Shown in pieces: positions 52,350-61,536 of a stretch of DNA of 64,000 bases. The notes below the pieces were generated by a model, which ran no database searches, was not told the DNA's origin, and saw only the letters and a program-made list of their open reading frames with translations. The DNA comes from Deinococcus hopiensis KR-140. Its GTDB lineage: Bacteria > Deinococcota > Deinococci > Deinococcales > Deinococcaceae. The stretch lies in the NCBI GenBank assembly GCA_943327755.2, contig CALPYF020000002.1:62001-126000 (forward strand). Reading direction: 5' to 3'. A program made the position numbers and the translations under genes. The stretch's first letter is position 1. Every line of letters starts with the position of its first letter.

Positions 52350-53248
52350 CCGGCCCCGCCTACGGCCTCGTGTGCCTGACCACCGGGCCCGAGATCCGCT
52401 TCCGGACCATCACCCTCACCCGCTACCGCGCCCTGAACCCGGACCAGCGGTACGGCACGCTGCTCGACCTGTACGCCGACAACGTCGCCCGCGTGCGCCG
52501 CGCCGCCGACTACTGCGCCGCGCGCGGCATCCGCCTGTACCGCCTGAGTTCCAGCCTCTTCCCCATGCTGGACCTGGACGGCGACGACACCGGCGCGCAG
52601 GTCCTCACCCACCTCGCCCCGCAGCTGCGGGACGCCGGGCACGCCTTCCAGGACCACGGTATCCGCGTCCTGATGCACCCCGAGCAGTTCATCGTGCTGA
52701 ACAGCGACCGCCCCGAGGTCAGGGAGAGCAGCCTGCGCGCCATCACCACCCACGCGCAGGTCATGGACGCCCTGAACCTGGAGCGCAGTACCTGGAACCT
52801 CCTGCTCCTGCACGGCGGCAAGGGCGGCCGCGCCCAGGAGTTGCAGGCGATCATTCCCGACCTGCCCGACGCGGTCCGCCTGCGCCTGGGCCTGGAAAAC
52901 GACGAGCGGGCCTACAGCCCCCGCGACCTGCTGCCCGTCTGCGAGTCCACCGGCACCCCACTGATCCTCGACGCGCACCACCACGTCGTCCACGACCGCC
53001 TGCCCGATCAGGAGGACCCCAGCGTGCGCGAGTGGGTCCTCGCCGCCCGCCGCACCTGGACCCCGCCGGAGTGGCAGGTCGTGCACCTCAGCAACGGCCT
53101 GGACGGCCCGCAGGACCGCCGCCACAGCTGGCTGATCGACCAGGTGCCCAGCGCGTACCACGACGTCCCCTGGATCGAGGTGGAAGCCAAGGGCAAGGAG
53201 GAAGCCCTGGTCGCCCTGGGTGCCTGCGCCCCCACCCTGACCGCGTGA
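52346..53248 (+). CDS. uvsE: UV damage endonuclease UvsE
   Basis: TIM-barrel endonuclease of 300 residues that nicks DNA 5' to UV photoproducts and some abasic sites. YGLVCLTTGPEIRFRTITLT at the start, GIRLYRLSSSLFPMLDL, GIRVLMHPEQFIVLNS, LLLHGGKGGRAQELQ, LRLGLENDERAYSP and LILDAHHHVVHDRL contain the metal ligands of the UVDE family. ATGA overlap with the DUF2256 gene and GTGA overlap with the kinase gene show a coupled operon. This is a hallmark repair enzyme of Deinococcus. Confidence 0.94.
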   Translation: MTGPAYGLVCLTTGPEIRFRTITLTRYRALNPDQRYGTLLDLYADNVARVRRAADYCAARGIRLYRLSSSLFPMLDLDGDDTGAQVLTHLAPQLRDAGHAFQDHGIRVLMHPEQFIVLNSDRPEVRESSLRAITTHAQVMDALNLERSTWNLLLLHGGKGGRAQELQAIIPDLPDAVRLRLGLENDERAYSPRDLLPVCESTGTPLILDAHHHVVHDRLPDQEDPSVREWVLAARRTWTPPEWQVVHLSNGLDGPQDRRHSWLIDQVPSAYHDVPWIEVEAKGKEEALVALGACAPTLTA

Positions 53249-53769
53249 GCCCCGCCGACAGTCCCCTGAGCGTGGTCGTCCAGCGCGTGATCGTCATGGG
53301 CGTCTCCGGCAGCGGCAAGAGCACCCTGGGCCGCGCCCTGGGCGCCGCGCTGCACGCCCCCTTCCTGGACGGCGACGACTACCACACCCCCCAGGCCCGC
53401 GCGCGCATGCACGCCGGGCACGGCCTGACCGACGCCGACCGCGCCCCCTGGCTGGCCCGGCTGCGCGCCGAGCTGGACGCCCAGGGGCGCGTGGTACTGG
53501 CCTGCTCGGCCCTGAAACGCACCTACCGCGACGCGCTGCGCGCCCCCGGCACCCGGTTCCTGTACCTGGACGTCCCCGAACCCCTGCTGGCCACCCGCCT
53601 GCGCCAGCGGCCCGGGCACTACGCCGGGGCGGACCTGCTCCCCTCGCAGCTCGCCACGCTGGAGGCCCCGCAGCGTGGCGAGCACGACGTCCTCACCCTG
53701 CCCGTCACGGCGAGCACCACCCCGGCTGGACTGCTAGCACAGGCCCTCTCTGCACTCAAGGTCACCTGA
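53245..53769 (+). CDS. Gluconokinase-like kinase (GntK family)
   Basis: A 174-residue P-loop kinase with VIVMGVSGSGKSTLGRAL, FLDGDDYHTPQARARMHAGHGLTD, PWLARLRAELDAQGRVVLACSALKRTYRDALR and RQRPGHYAGADLLPSQLATLE, all characteristic of gluconokinases; the substrate is presumably D-gluconate. It starts at the GTG overlapping the uvsE stop. Confidence 0.9.
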   Translation: MSPADSPLSVVVQRVIVMGVSGSGKSTLGRALGAALHAPFLDGDDYHTPQARARMHAGHGLTDADRAPWLARLRAELDAQGRVVLACSALKRTYRDALRAPGTRFLYLDVPEPLLATRLRQRPGHYAGADLLPSQLATLEAPQRGEHDVLTLPVTASTTPAGLLAQALSALKVT

Positions 53770-53806
53770 GGCAGCGCCGCCCGACCCCACCACCTACGCT
53801 GCGGAC

Positions 53807-54727
53807 ATGCCCCGACTCCTCCGGTACCTCCCCGCCCTGCTGCTCGCCCCCGCCAGCGCCGCCGGATGGCTGGCGACCTCCTCGAGCCCCGCGCAGATCC
53901 AGCAGTCGGGCTTCTGCCAGCAGCAGCGCTGCGCCGCCCCCGACGCGTACGGCCGCACCTGGGACTACGACCTGCGCGCCACGGGCAGCCACGTCCTGCG
54001 CGTGCAGCGCGAATCCAGCGACCCCGCCAGCCGCGTGACCAGCGTCAGCCTGCTGTCCGCGAACGAGGACGTCAACGGCGAGATCGACCGCCGCCTGTTC
54101 ACCGACGTGCAGCGCGCCGCGCTGGGCTTCGTGTCCAACGCCGGACGCCTCGAACCCTGCTACGCCCTGGACGGCAGCACCTACCGGGTCCTGTCCACCG
54201 CGCCCGACGACCGCACCGCGCAGCTCTACTGCGACTGGGACGAAGCCTACACCCGCTTCGTCATCGAGGCCGACCGCGCCTACTTGGCCCGCACCGCGCC
54301 CGCCCCGGTCACGATCAGCAGTGGCCCCACTAAGCTGAACACCTGGGCCTTCACCACCTGCGTGGGCGCGGGCGGCACGAACAGCTACCTGACCATGGGC
54401 GAGGCGGCGCGCTGCACCCTGCGCGTCACCACCAAGGGCGAGCAGAGCGCCGTCGCGAAGGCCGAACTCCAGTACGAGATCGAGTACGTCCAGAACGGCC
54501 AGTACGTCAAGACACTCCTGCCCGAGAAGGAACTGTGGCTGCCGGGCCGCACGCCCGGCCCGCTCGACCCGCGCCTGACCCAGCAGGGCCGCGCGATCGA
54601 CCTGAACGTCAGCCTCGCCGTGAAGAAGGTCCCGGGCCGCCGCGTGACCAGTGTGAACACCATCGCCCGGCTGACCTTCGCGAACGGCGCGGTCAAGACC
54701 GCGTACGAACCCCTGCTGGTCCGCTGA
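53807..54727 (+). CDS. Secreted hypothetical protein
   Basis: A 306-residue protein with a signal peptide (MPRLLRYLPALLLAPASAAG). The mature part is beta-rich with six cysteines (GFCQQQRC, RLEPCYAL, LYCDW, FTTCVGA, AARCTLR). No family recognised. The ATG is six bases after TACGCT, a leaderless start. Confidence 0.75.
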   Translation: MPRLLRYLPALLLAPASAAGWLATSSSPAQIQQSGFCQQQRCAAPDAYGRTWDYDLRATGSHVLRVQRESSDPASRVTSVSLLSANEDVNGEIDRRLFTDVQRAALGFVSNAGRLEPCYALDGSTYRVLSTAPDDRTAQLYCDWDEAYTRFVIEADRAYLARTAPAPVTISSGPTKLNTWAFTTCVGAGGTNSYLTMGEAARCTLRVTTKGEQSAVAKAELQYEIEYVQNGQYVKTLLPEKELWLPGRTPGPLDPRLTQQGRAIDLNVSLAVKKVPGRRVTSVNTIARLTFANGAVKTAYEPLLVR

Positions 54728-54769
54728 CCCGCGCCCCACCCGCGCCCCGCACGCGCTACCCTGCGGGGC

Positions 54770-55315
54770 GTGAATGTTGTCGTGTTCGACCTGGAAACCA
54801 CGGGCCTCTCGCCGGAACGGGACGGCATCGTCGAGATCGGCGCGGTGCGCATCGTGGACGGACAGGTGGACGAGACGCAACGCTACGAGACCCTGGTGCG
54901 CCCCACCACCGCCGACGGCAGCACCATGCTGATCCCCTGGCGGGCCGAGCAGGTGCACGGCATCAGCAACGACATGGTCCGCGCCGCCCCGACCATCACC
55001 GAGGTCCTGCCCGAATTTCTGGAGTTCGTGAACGGCTGGCCGGTCGTGGCGCACAACATCGGCTTTGACGCCGGATTCATGCGCGCCAACGCCGCCCGCG
55101 CCGGCCTGAACTGGAACCCGCAGGCGGAACTGTGCACCGTGCAGCTCTCCCGACGCGCCTTCCCGAAGGAACGCGCGCACAACCTGACGGTCCTGGCCGA
55201 GCGGCTGGGCCTGAACTTCGCGCCCGGCGGCCGACACCGCTCGTTCGGGGACGTGCAGGTCACTGCGCAGGCGTACCTGCGCCTGATGGAACGGCTGCAA
55301 CACAGGCAGGCCTGA
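54770..55315 (+). CDS. DnaQ-like 3'-5' exonuclease
   Basis: A 181-residue DEDDh exonuclease: VVFDLETTGLSPERDGIVEIGAV (Exo I, with the D and E), VVAHNIGFDAGFMRANAARAG (Exo II) and RHRSFGDVQVT (Exo III with the catalytic His and Asp). It could act as the proofreading subunit of DNA polymerase III or as a stand-alone nuclease. GTG start seven bases after TACCCT (leaderless). Confidence 0.92.
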   Translation: MNVVVFDLETTGLSPERDGIVEIGAVRIVDGQVDETQRYETLVRPTTADGSTMLIPWRAEQVHGISNDMVRAAPTITEVLPEFLEFVNGWPVVAHNIGFDAGFMRANAARAGLNWNPQAELCTVQLSRRAFPKERAHNLTVLAERLGLNFAPGGRHRSFGDVQVTAQAYLRLMERLQHRQA

Positions 55316-55348
55316 AGCTGCGCCAAGCCCGTGTTCAGGTACAAAGAG

Positions 55349-55377
55349 AGCGACCCGGTCACTTTGGCCGGGTCGCT
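55349..55377. terminator. Convergent terminator
   Basis: AGCGACCCGG pairs with CCGGGTCGCT, loop TCACTTTGG; the minus strand continues CTCTTTGT. Confidence 0.85.
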
Positions 55378-55390
55378 GGGGCGTAGGGGC

Positions 55391-57421
55391 TTACTTCATC
55401 AGGCGCAGCTTACGCTGGTACGCAGTTTCCTCGGGGAAGGCGACCACGCCGGTCTGGGCCTTGAAGGTGGGGCTGAAGCGCAGCTTCGCGCCCTGGCCCG
55501 CGCTCAGGCCTTCGAGGCCGTTGAGGTTCTCGTACCACTTGTAGGCGGTGACGGGCACGCCGGCTGCCTTGGCGGCGGACAGGACGCTGCGGTACCCGGC
55601 GTGTGCCAGCTGCGCAGCGCCCAGGTAGTCCAGTGCATCGTACTTCGCCTGAGCCTGCACGAACTGGCTGTCGGCCATCAGTACACTGTTGTAAACGCTA
55701 TCAACCTTCTGGGCGCGGCGCACGAGCTCCAGAATGGCGTTCGTGTTGTTCAGGTACGCCGCCGTCAGGTAGCGGTACTGACTGTCCAGGTTGAACTGCC
55801 CGAAGGTGCGGGACAGGTCGTTGTAGGACATGATTGAGGCGCTCTCGTCACCGGTGTTCACGAAGTGGAAGTCGCCACTGGGTCCGTAGGAGAGGTTCTG
55901 CTCGCTGTCGTACCCGTCGTGCGGGTGGGACAGGCTGAGGTGGTGGCCGGTCTCGTGCACGGTGGTGTCCGTAAAGCCGTAGCCGGCGGCAATCAGGTCC
56001 GGTGTCAGGAAGGAGTACACGAAGCTCTGGGTGCCGGTCTCGCCATCGTCGTACGCGACACCCAGCAGGCCACCCTGGCTGTTGGTGTTGTCATTGAACG
56101 AGTAGATGGGCAGCTGGTAGGTGCCGGCGGGAGTGGTCTTGTACTCCTCGCGCAGTTCCTTCACCCCGAACTGGAACAGTTTCTCGCCGCTGAAGTCCGC
56201 GTAGTCCGGCGAGCAGGTGTCCTCGCTGACGCCGAAGTAGCACTTGTAGACGTCGGCCAGGCTGCCGTCCAGAGCGGTCTGCTTGGTGGTGTTGCTGAAG
56301 GCCGTGAACGGCTGGAGTACCTGCACGCGACTCTGAAGCAGGCTGTTGTTCAGCAGTTTGGCCGGGTCGGCGGCACCGCTGCCCTGCTCGACATGCACGT
56401 CCAGATTGATCTTCTCGGGCATGTCGGGTGGGGTAAGGGCGGCGCGGTAGATGGGGCTGGGCGTGAACAGCAGGTTGATGGCGGTGTAGCGGGCCACCAG
56501 CGCCAGATCCGGGCTGACCTTGCGGCCGTAGCCGATGCTGGCCTTGCGGGTGCCGTATTCCCAGATGGGCGGCATGCGGTAGTCGGCTGCTCCGTCGCCG
56601 TCTACGTCGGGGTTCGTCACATCGTAGGCGTCCGTCCAGGGGTCGGGGTTGGCGGACAGGTCGTAGAACCACACGCGCTGCGCAGGAGCGTTCTCGCGGG
56701 CACTGCCACCCCAGGCGATCAGGCGGCGGCTGCCACGCGCGCCGAACTTGGTTCCGGTGTCGGTGTCGGCCGCGTCTGCGCGGGTGTAGCTGTGGAATTT
56801 GAAGTCCGGGCGGTCAAACCAGTTCACGAAGTAGATGGTGTACTCGCCGGGCTTCACCCCTACGCGGCTCACGTTGTCAGCCAGCCAGTTTTCGGTCTTC
56901 AGCGCATCGATCTCGAAGTTGCCGGTGATCTCGCGGTTGATGTTTCCGGCGGGCACGTCACAGTCCGGCAGTCCGGTCTCCGGGTTGGCGTTCTGGCAGT
57001 TGTAGAGGCCCTGCTGGACCGTCAGGGGTTTGGCCGCGCCCGTTGCAGATACGAACTTGAAGAAGTCATCCTCGAAACTCTGGTTTGCGAAGACATAGTT
57101 GTAGTCGAAATCAAAGCTGGTGCCGGTCTTCTCGGTGCGGCCGTACGCGCTGGGAATGCGGTTCACGGCGTCGTAGGTGCCGGGCAGGGTCTGGTTGAAG
57201 TCCTGGGTGTCGATCTGCCGGGCTGTGGCGGGCTGACCAGGGCTCGTCTGACGGTAGCCGACGAACACGATGTTCACCTTCAGCTTGGTGTTGATGGTGT
57301 CCTGAGTGCCGGGCTTGAGGGCTTTCAGAGCGCCGAACTCGGTCTGGGGAATGCGGTCCATACTGCAGCTGGCCAGCAGGCCAGCGCCCAGCAGGGTGAT
57401 TGCCATGAGCTTGTGGTTCAT
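55391..57421 (-). CDS. Metzincin-type zinc metalloprotease lipoprotein
   Basis: A 676-residue lipoprotein (MNHKLMAITLLGAGLLASCS, lipobox LLASC). The zinc site HETGHHLSLSH fits HExxHxxxxxH and is followed by the Met-turn SIMSYND, the signature of metzincins. The domain before it (about 60-380) has no strong match: VNIVFVGYRQTSPGQPAT, YGRKVSPDLALVARYTAINL. It should work outside the membrane. Start ATG with GGAG six bases upstream. Confidence 0.85.
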   Translation of the reverse strand: MNHKLMAITLLGAGLLASCSMDRIPQTEFGALKALKPGTQDTINTKLKVNIVFVGYRQTSPGQPATARQIDTQDFNQTLPGTYDAVNRIPSAYGRTEKTGTSFDFDYNYVFANQSFEDDFFKFVSATGAAKPLTVQQGLYNCQNANPETGLPDCDVPAGNINREITGNFEIDALKTENWLADNVSRVGVKPGEYTIYFVNWFDRPDFKFHSYTRADAADTDTGTKFGARGSRRLIAWGGSARENAPAQRVWFYDLSANPDPWTDAYDVTNPDVDGDGAADYRMPPIWEYGTRKASIGYGRKVSPDLALVARYTAINLLFTPSPIYRAALTPPDMPEKINLDVHVEQGSGAADPAKLLNNSLLQSRVQVLQPFTAFSNTTKQTALDGSLADVYKCYFGVSEDTCSPDYADFSGEKLFQFGVKELREEYKTTPAGTYQLPIYSFNDNTNSQGGLLGVAYDDGETGTQSFVYSFLTPDLIAAGYGFTDTTVHETGHHLSLSHPHDGYDSEQNLSYGPSGDFHFVNTGDESASIMSYNDLSRTFGQFNLDSQYRYLTAAYLNNTNAILELVRRAQKVDSVYNSVLMADSQFVQAQAKYDALDYLGAAQLAHAGYRSVLSAAKAAGVPVTAYKWYENLNGLEGLSAGQGAKLRFSPTFKAQTGVVAFPEETAYQRKLRLMK

Positions 57422-57596
57422 GTGACTCCTGATACGAAGGTGGGAATGAATTGATCCGCGCAGGACCGCTGTGTATGTCTTGTCATGCCCAGCTGGAACT
57501 GACTGCACACATGGAATTGGGATGACCGGTTCATGCTACTCCGTTTCCCCCGAATGGGTGGGTCGGGATGCGGCTCTTCACAGCTGGACAGCGGCC

Positions 57597-57626
57597 TTGA
57601 CCCTCCCGGCGCGGGCACGCTACCCT
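57597..57626 (+). promoter_or_regulatory. Promoter of the metYX operon
   Basis: TTGACC (57597-57602) and TACCCT (57621-57626) with 18 bases between, giving a transcript that begins just before the SAM riboswitch. Confidence 0.75.
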
Positions 57627-57646
57627 GCGTGACAGCTCCCGCGTGG

Positions 57647-57749
<103 letters not shown>

Positions 57750-57796
57750 GATGACCGCCGCCGGGGAGCAAGAGGGAAGGTCACGCGGTGAATTTC

Positions 57797-57840
57797 AGCG
57801 CCCCTTCTCGAGTCCACCCGAGCAGGGGCGCTTCCCATTT
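57797..57840 (+). terminator. Riboswitch-controlled intrinsic terminator
   Basis: AGCGCCCCT pairs with AGGGGCGCT, with an inner CTCG / CGAG pairing, and runs into TCCCATTT before the metY ribosome binding site. Confidence 0.8.
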
Positions 57841-57877
57841 GCGCCCCACCGACGCACCCCAAAAAGGAGGCGCAGTC

Positions 57878-59215
57878 ATGGCGCACAAGTTCGAGACGTT
57901 GCAGGTTCACGCCGGGCAGAAGCCCGATCCCACCACGGGCGCGCAGCAGACGCCCATCTACCCCACGAACAGTTACGTGTTCCAGTCGCCGGAGCACGCG
58001 GCGGACCTGTTCGGTCTGCGGCAGTTCGGGAACATCTACAGCCGGATCATGAACCCCACGAACGCCGTGTTCGAGGACCGCGTCGCGGCGCTGGAGGGGG
58101 GCGTGGGCGCGCTGGCGGTCGCCAGTGGGCACGCCGCGCAGTTCCTGGCGATCACGAACGTCGCGCAGGCGGGGGACAACATCGTGTCCAGCCCGAACCT
58201 GTACGGCGGGACCGTGAACCAGTTCCGCGTGACCCTGAAACGCCTCGGAATTGAGGTGCGGTTCACCAGCCGCGACGAACGCCCCGAGGAATTCACGGCG
58301 CTGATCGACGACCGCACCCGCGCCGTGTACCTGGAGACCATCGGGAACCCGGCGCTGAACATCCCGGACTTCGAGGCGATCGCGGCCGCCGCGCACGCGC
58401 AGGGCGTCGCGGTGATCGTGGACAACACCTTCGGCGCCGGCGGGTACTACTGCCAGCCCCTCAGGCACGGCGCGGACGTGGTGCTGCACTCCGCGAGCAA
58501 GTGGATCGGCGGGCACGGCAACGGCATCGGCGGCGTGATCGTGGATGGCGGCACCTTCGACTGGGGGAACGGGCGCTACCCGCTGATGACCGAACCCAGC
58601 CCCAGCTACCACGGCCTGAACTTCTGGGAGACCTTCGGTACCGGTAACCCGCTGGGGCTGCCGAACGTGGCGTTCATCATCCGCGCCCGCACCGAGGGCC
58701 TGCGCGACCTGGGCCCCACGCTGGCCCCGCAGCAGGCGTGGCAGTTCCTGCAGGGTCTGGAGACCCTGAGCCTGCGCGCCGAGCGGCACGCGCAGAACGC
58801 CCTGGCGCTGGCGTCGTGGCTGGCGGCGCATCCGGACGTGGCCCGCGTGACCTACCCCGGCCTGAGCAACCACCCGCACTATGACCGCGCGCAGCACTAC
58901 CTGCCGCGTGGGGCGGGCGCCGTGCTGACCTTCGAACTGCGCGGCGGGCGCGCGGCGGGCGAGGCGTTCATCCGCTCGGTCGCCCTGGCGCAGCACGTGG
59001 CGAACGTGGGGGACACCCGCACGCTGGTCATCCACCCGGCCAGCACCACGCACAGCCAGCTGGAGGAGGCCGCGCAGCGCGCCGCCGGGGTCACCCCGGG
59101 CCTGGTGCGCGTGTCGGTGGGCATCGAGCACATCGACGACATCCGTGAGGACTTCGCGCAGGCGCTGGCCGCCGCGCTGGTCGAGGCAGGCGACACCGTC
59201 GGAGAGGAGGCGTGA
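57878..59215 (+). CDS. metY: O-acetylhomoserine sulfhydrylase (MetY)
   Basis: PLP-dependent enzyme that makes homocysteine from O-acetylhomoserine and sulfide. About 445 residues: FETLQVHAGQKPDPTTGAQQ, PIYPTNSYVFQSPEHAADLF, IYSRIMNPTNAVFEDRVAAL, TFGAGGYYCQPLRHGADVV and the PLP lysine in HSASKWIGGHGNGIGG. VRVSVGIEHIDDI lies near the end. The ATG at 57878 has AAAGGAGG ideally placed; the ATG 30 codons earlier overlaps the terminator. Confidence 0.96.
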   Translation: MAHKFETLQVHAGQKPDPTTGAQQTPIYPTNSYVFQSPEHAADLFGLRQFGNIYSRIMNPTNAVFEDRVAALEGGVGALAVASGHAAQFLAITNVAQAGDNIVSSPNLYGGTVNQFRVTLKRLGIEVRFTSRDERPEEFTALIDDRTRAVYLETIGNPALNIPDFEAIAAAAHAQGVAVIVDNTFGAGGYYCQPLRHGADVVLHSASKWIGGHGNGIGGVIVDGGTFDWGNGRYPLMTEPSPSYHGLNFWETFGTGNPLGLPNVAFIIRARTEGLRDLGPTLAPQQAWQFLQGLETLSLRAERHAQNALALASWLAAHPDVARVTYPGLSNHPHYDRAQHYLPRGAGAVLTFELRGGRAAGEAFIRSVALAQHVANVGDTRTLVIHPASTTHSQLEEAAQRAAGVTPGLVRVSVGIEHIDDIREDFAQALAAALVEAGDTVGEEA

Positions 59216-60240
59216 CCGCCCTGACGCACCCCGCGCCCACCCCCTTCCCGCTGACGGCGCCGGAGGACACGCCCGAACGATGTCAGCCTGGGGAACGCCC
59301 CCGCCTGCGCGTCGCGCGGCTGTTCCGCCCCGCCCCGCTGCTGCTCGACTGCGGCCTGCCCGTCAGTGACGTCCGCCTCGCCTACCACACCTACGGCCAG
59401 CCGCAGGAGACCGCCACCCTGGTCCTGCACGCCCTGACCGGCACGAGCGCCGTGCACGAGTGGTGGCCGGACTTCCTGGGCGCAGGGAAACCCCTCGACC
59501 CCGCGCGCGATTACGTGATCTGCGCGAACGTCCTGGGCGGCTGCGCGGGCAGCAGCGGCCCCGCTGACCTGCCCGGCCTGAACGGCCAGGACGCCCCGCT
59601 GACCCTGCGCGACCTGGCCCGTGCGGGCCGCGCCCTGCTGGAGCAGCTGGGCGTGAAGCGCGTGCGGATCGTGGGCGGCAGCATGGGCGGCATGCTCGCG
59701 TATGCGTGGCTGCTCGAATGCCCGGACCTGGTCGAGAAGGCCGTGATCATCGGTGCCCCGGCCCGCCACTCCCCGTGGGCCATCGGCCTGAACACGGCTG
59801 CCCGCAGCGCCATCCGCGCCGCGCCCGGCGGGGAGGGGCTGAAGGTCGCGCGGCAGATCGCCATGCTCTCCTACCGCAGCCCCGAGAGTTTCGCCGCCAC
59901 CCAGGCCGGGCAGCGGCAGGGCGTTCCCGCCATCACGTCCTACCTGCACCACCAGGGCGAGAAGCTCCAGGCGCGCTTCTGCGAACGCACGTACGTCGCC
60001 CTGACCGGCGCGATGGACGCCTTCCAGCCCAGCGACGCCGAACTGCGGACCATCCGCACGCCCGTTCTGGCCGTCGGGATCAGCAGCGACCAACTGTACC
60101 CGGCCGCCGAGGTGCAGGCCAGCGCCGCACTCCTCCCGCACGCGCAGTACGTCGAGCTGAACAGTATCCACGGGCACGACGCGTTCCTGATGGACGCGGG
60201 CGACCTCCCGGAGCAGGTCAGTGCCTTCCTGAAGAGCTGA
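59212..60240 (+). CDS. metX: Homoserine O-acetyltransferase (MetX)
   Basis: Alpha/beta hydrolase of 342 residues that makes O-acetylhomoserine for MetY. YHTYGQPQETATLVLHALTG, CANVLGGCAGSSGP, GGSMGGMLAYAWLLECP with the nucleophile in GSMGG, and the final HGHDAFLMDAG supplying His. GTGA overlap with metY indicates translational coupling in one operon under the SAM riboswitch. Confidence 0.96.
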   Translation: MTALTHPAPTPFPLTAPEDTPERCQPGERPRLRVARLFRPAPLLLDCGLPVSDVRLAYHTYGQPQETATLVLHALTGTSAVHEWWPDFLGAGKPLDPARDYVICANVLGGCAGSSGPADLPGLNGQDAPLTLRDLARAGRALLEQLGVKRVRIVGGSMGGMLAYAWLLECPDLVEKAVIIGAPARHSPWAIGLNTAARSAIRAAPGGEGLKVARQIAMLSYRSPESFAATQAGQRQGVPAITSYLHHQGEKLQARFCERTYVALTGAMDAFQPSDAELRTIRTPVLAVGISSDQLYPAAEVQASAALLPHAQYVELNSIHGHDAFLMDAGDLPEQVSAFLKS

Positions 60241-60314
60241 CCGCACACCTCAATCCACAGCAGGCAGCCGCGCCGCGTCCGGGAATCACCCCCAGACGGG
60301 CGCTTCTGGCGTGG

Positions 60315-60866
60315 CTACACGCGCCGCAGGGGCTCGTGCGGTTCCGGCGGCAGCGTCACGCGGATGGGGTCACCGGGTGTCACCGCGCCGCCTTCCAGCA
60401 CGATGCCCATCACCCCGGCGAGGAACACCGGGGCGCCCGCGTCGTCCGTGCCGATCAGGCGGCGCATCAGGCCCGGCTGGAACGCGTCAATCTGCGCGCA
60501 GGGGTTACGCAGGCCCGTCACCTCAATGGCCGCGCCGGACGGGAAGATCAGCCGCGTGCCGCGCGGCAGGGCCAGCAGATCCAAGCCGCGCGTGGTGATG
60601 TTCTCCCCCAGGTCGGCCGGTTGCACCCGGAAGCCGTCCGCCGCGACCTGCTCGAACAGTTCGGCGTGAATCAGGTGCACCTGCCGCAGGTTCGGCTGCG
60701 TGGGGTCCGCACGTACGCGCGAGCGGTGCCGCACCGTCTCGCCCGCATGCGCGTCGCCCTGCACGCCCAGCCCCGCCAGCAGTGTGATTTCCGGCTGTGG
60801 CGTCTTGCTGAAGTGGTGCGTGCCGTCCCGCGCGACGGCGATAACCTGAACCTGATGGATCGTCAT
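60315..60866 (-). CDS. MOSC-domain protein
   Basis: A 183-residue MOSC (molybdenum cofactor sulfurase C-terminal) domain: GVQGDAHAGETVRHRS, VHLIHAELFEQVAADGF, LGENITTRGLDLLALPRGTR and VTGLRNPCAQIDAFQPGL with the conserved Cys near residue 125. The family often carries sulfur to the molybdenum cofactor or reduces hydroxylamines. Third gene behind the acyl-CoA synthetase and rnhB. Confidence 0.9.
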   Translation of the reverse strand: MTIHQVQVIAVARDGTHHFSKTPQPEITLLAGLGVQGDAHAGETVRHRSRVRADPTQPNLRQVHLIHAELFEQVAADGFRVQPADLGENITTRGLDLLALPRGTRLIFPSGAAIEVTGLRNPCAQIDAFQPGLMRRLIGTDDAGAPVFLAGVMGIVLEGGAVTPGDPIRVTLPPEPHEPLRRV

Positions 60867-60887
60867 GCGCCGAGCGTACCCTGCGCG

Positions 60888-61526
60888 CTACAGCAGCCGT
60901 TCAGGTTCGTTCAGCAGCGCCTGGATCGGCGCGAACGACCGGCGGTGCGCCTCGCTGACGCCCAGGTCGCGCAGGGCCGCGCGGTGGGCGGGCGCGCCGT
61001 ACCCCTTGTGCCCCGCGAAACCGTAGCCCGGGTGCCGCGCGTCCAGTTCCAGCATCAGCCGGTCGCGTTCGGTCTTCGCCAGCAGGCTCGCGGCGGCCAC
61101 CGAGTAGCTCAGCGCGTCGGCCTTCGGGGGGGCCGTCAGGGGGAGGTCCGTGTGGAGCTTCAGGTAATCCGTGACCAGTGCCTGCGGGGGCGGGTCCAGC
61201 CGCGCCAGTGCCCGGGCGGCCGCCGCGTGCGTGGCGCCCAGGATGTTCAGCCGGTCGATCTCGTCCGGCCAGGCGTGCTCCACCGCCCAGCTGACCGCGA
61301 CCTCGCGCACCTGCGCCGCGAACGCCTCGCGCTGCGCGGCACTCAGCTGCTTGCTGTCCCGGAACGGGTACTCGGCCGCCGTGCCCGGCAGGATCACGGC
61401 GGCGACCGTCACCGGACCCGCCCACGCGCCCCGCCCGGCCTCGTCCACGCCCGCCACGCGGAAGTACCCGCGCCGCCAGTGCTCGCGTTCGTAGGACCAG
61501 TCGGGGGTGACGGAGGGGACGCTCAT
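60888..61526 (-). CDS. rnhB: Ribonuclease HII
   Basis: Removes ribonucleotides from DNA. 212 residues: VAGVDEAGRGAWAGPVTVAAV (two catalytic acids DE), PFRDSKQLSAAQREAFAAQV, VTDYLKLHTDLPLTAPPKAD (third acid) and SVAAASLLAKTERDRLMLEL, HKGYGAPAHRAALRDLG. It lies ten bases downstream of the acyl-CoA synthetase gene. Confidence 0.95.
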   Translation of the reverse strand: MSVPSVTPDWSYEREHWRRGYFRVAGVDEAGRGAWAGPVTVAAVILPGTAAEYPFRDSKQLSAAQREAFAAQVREVAVSWAVEHAWPDEIDRLNILGATHAAAARALARLDPPPQALVTDYLKLHTDLPLTAPPKADALSYSVAAASLLAKTERDRLMLELDARHPGYGFAGHKGYGAPAHRAALRDLGVSEAHRRSFAPIQALLNEPERLL

Positions 61527-61536
61527 CGGGCGTACC

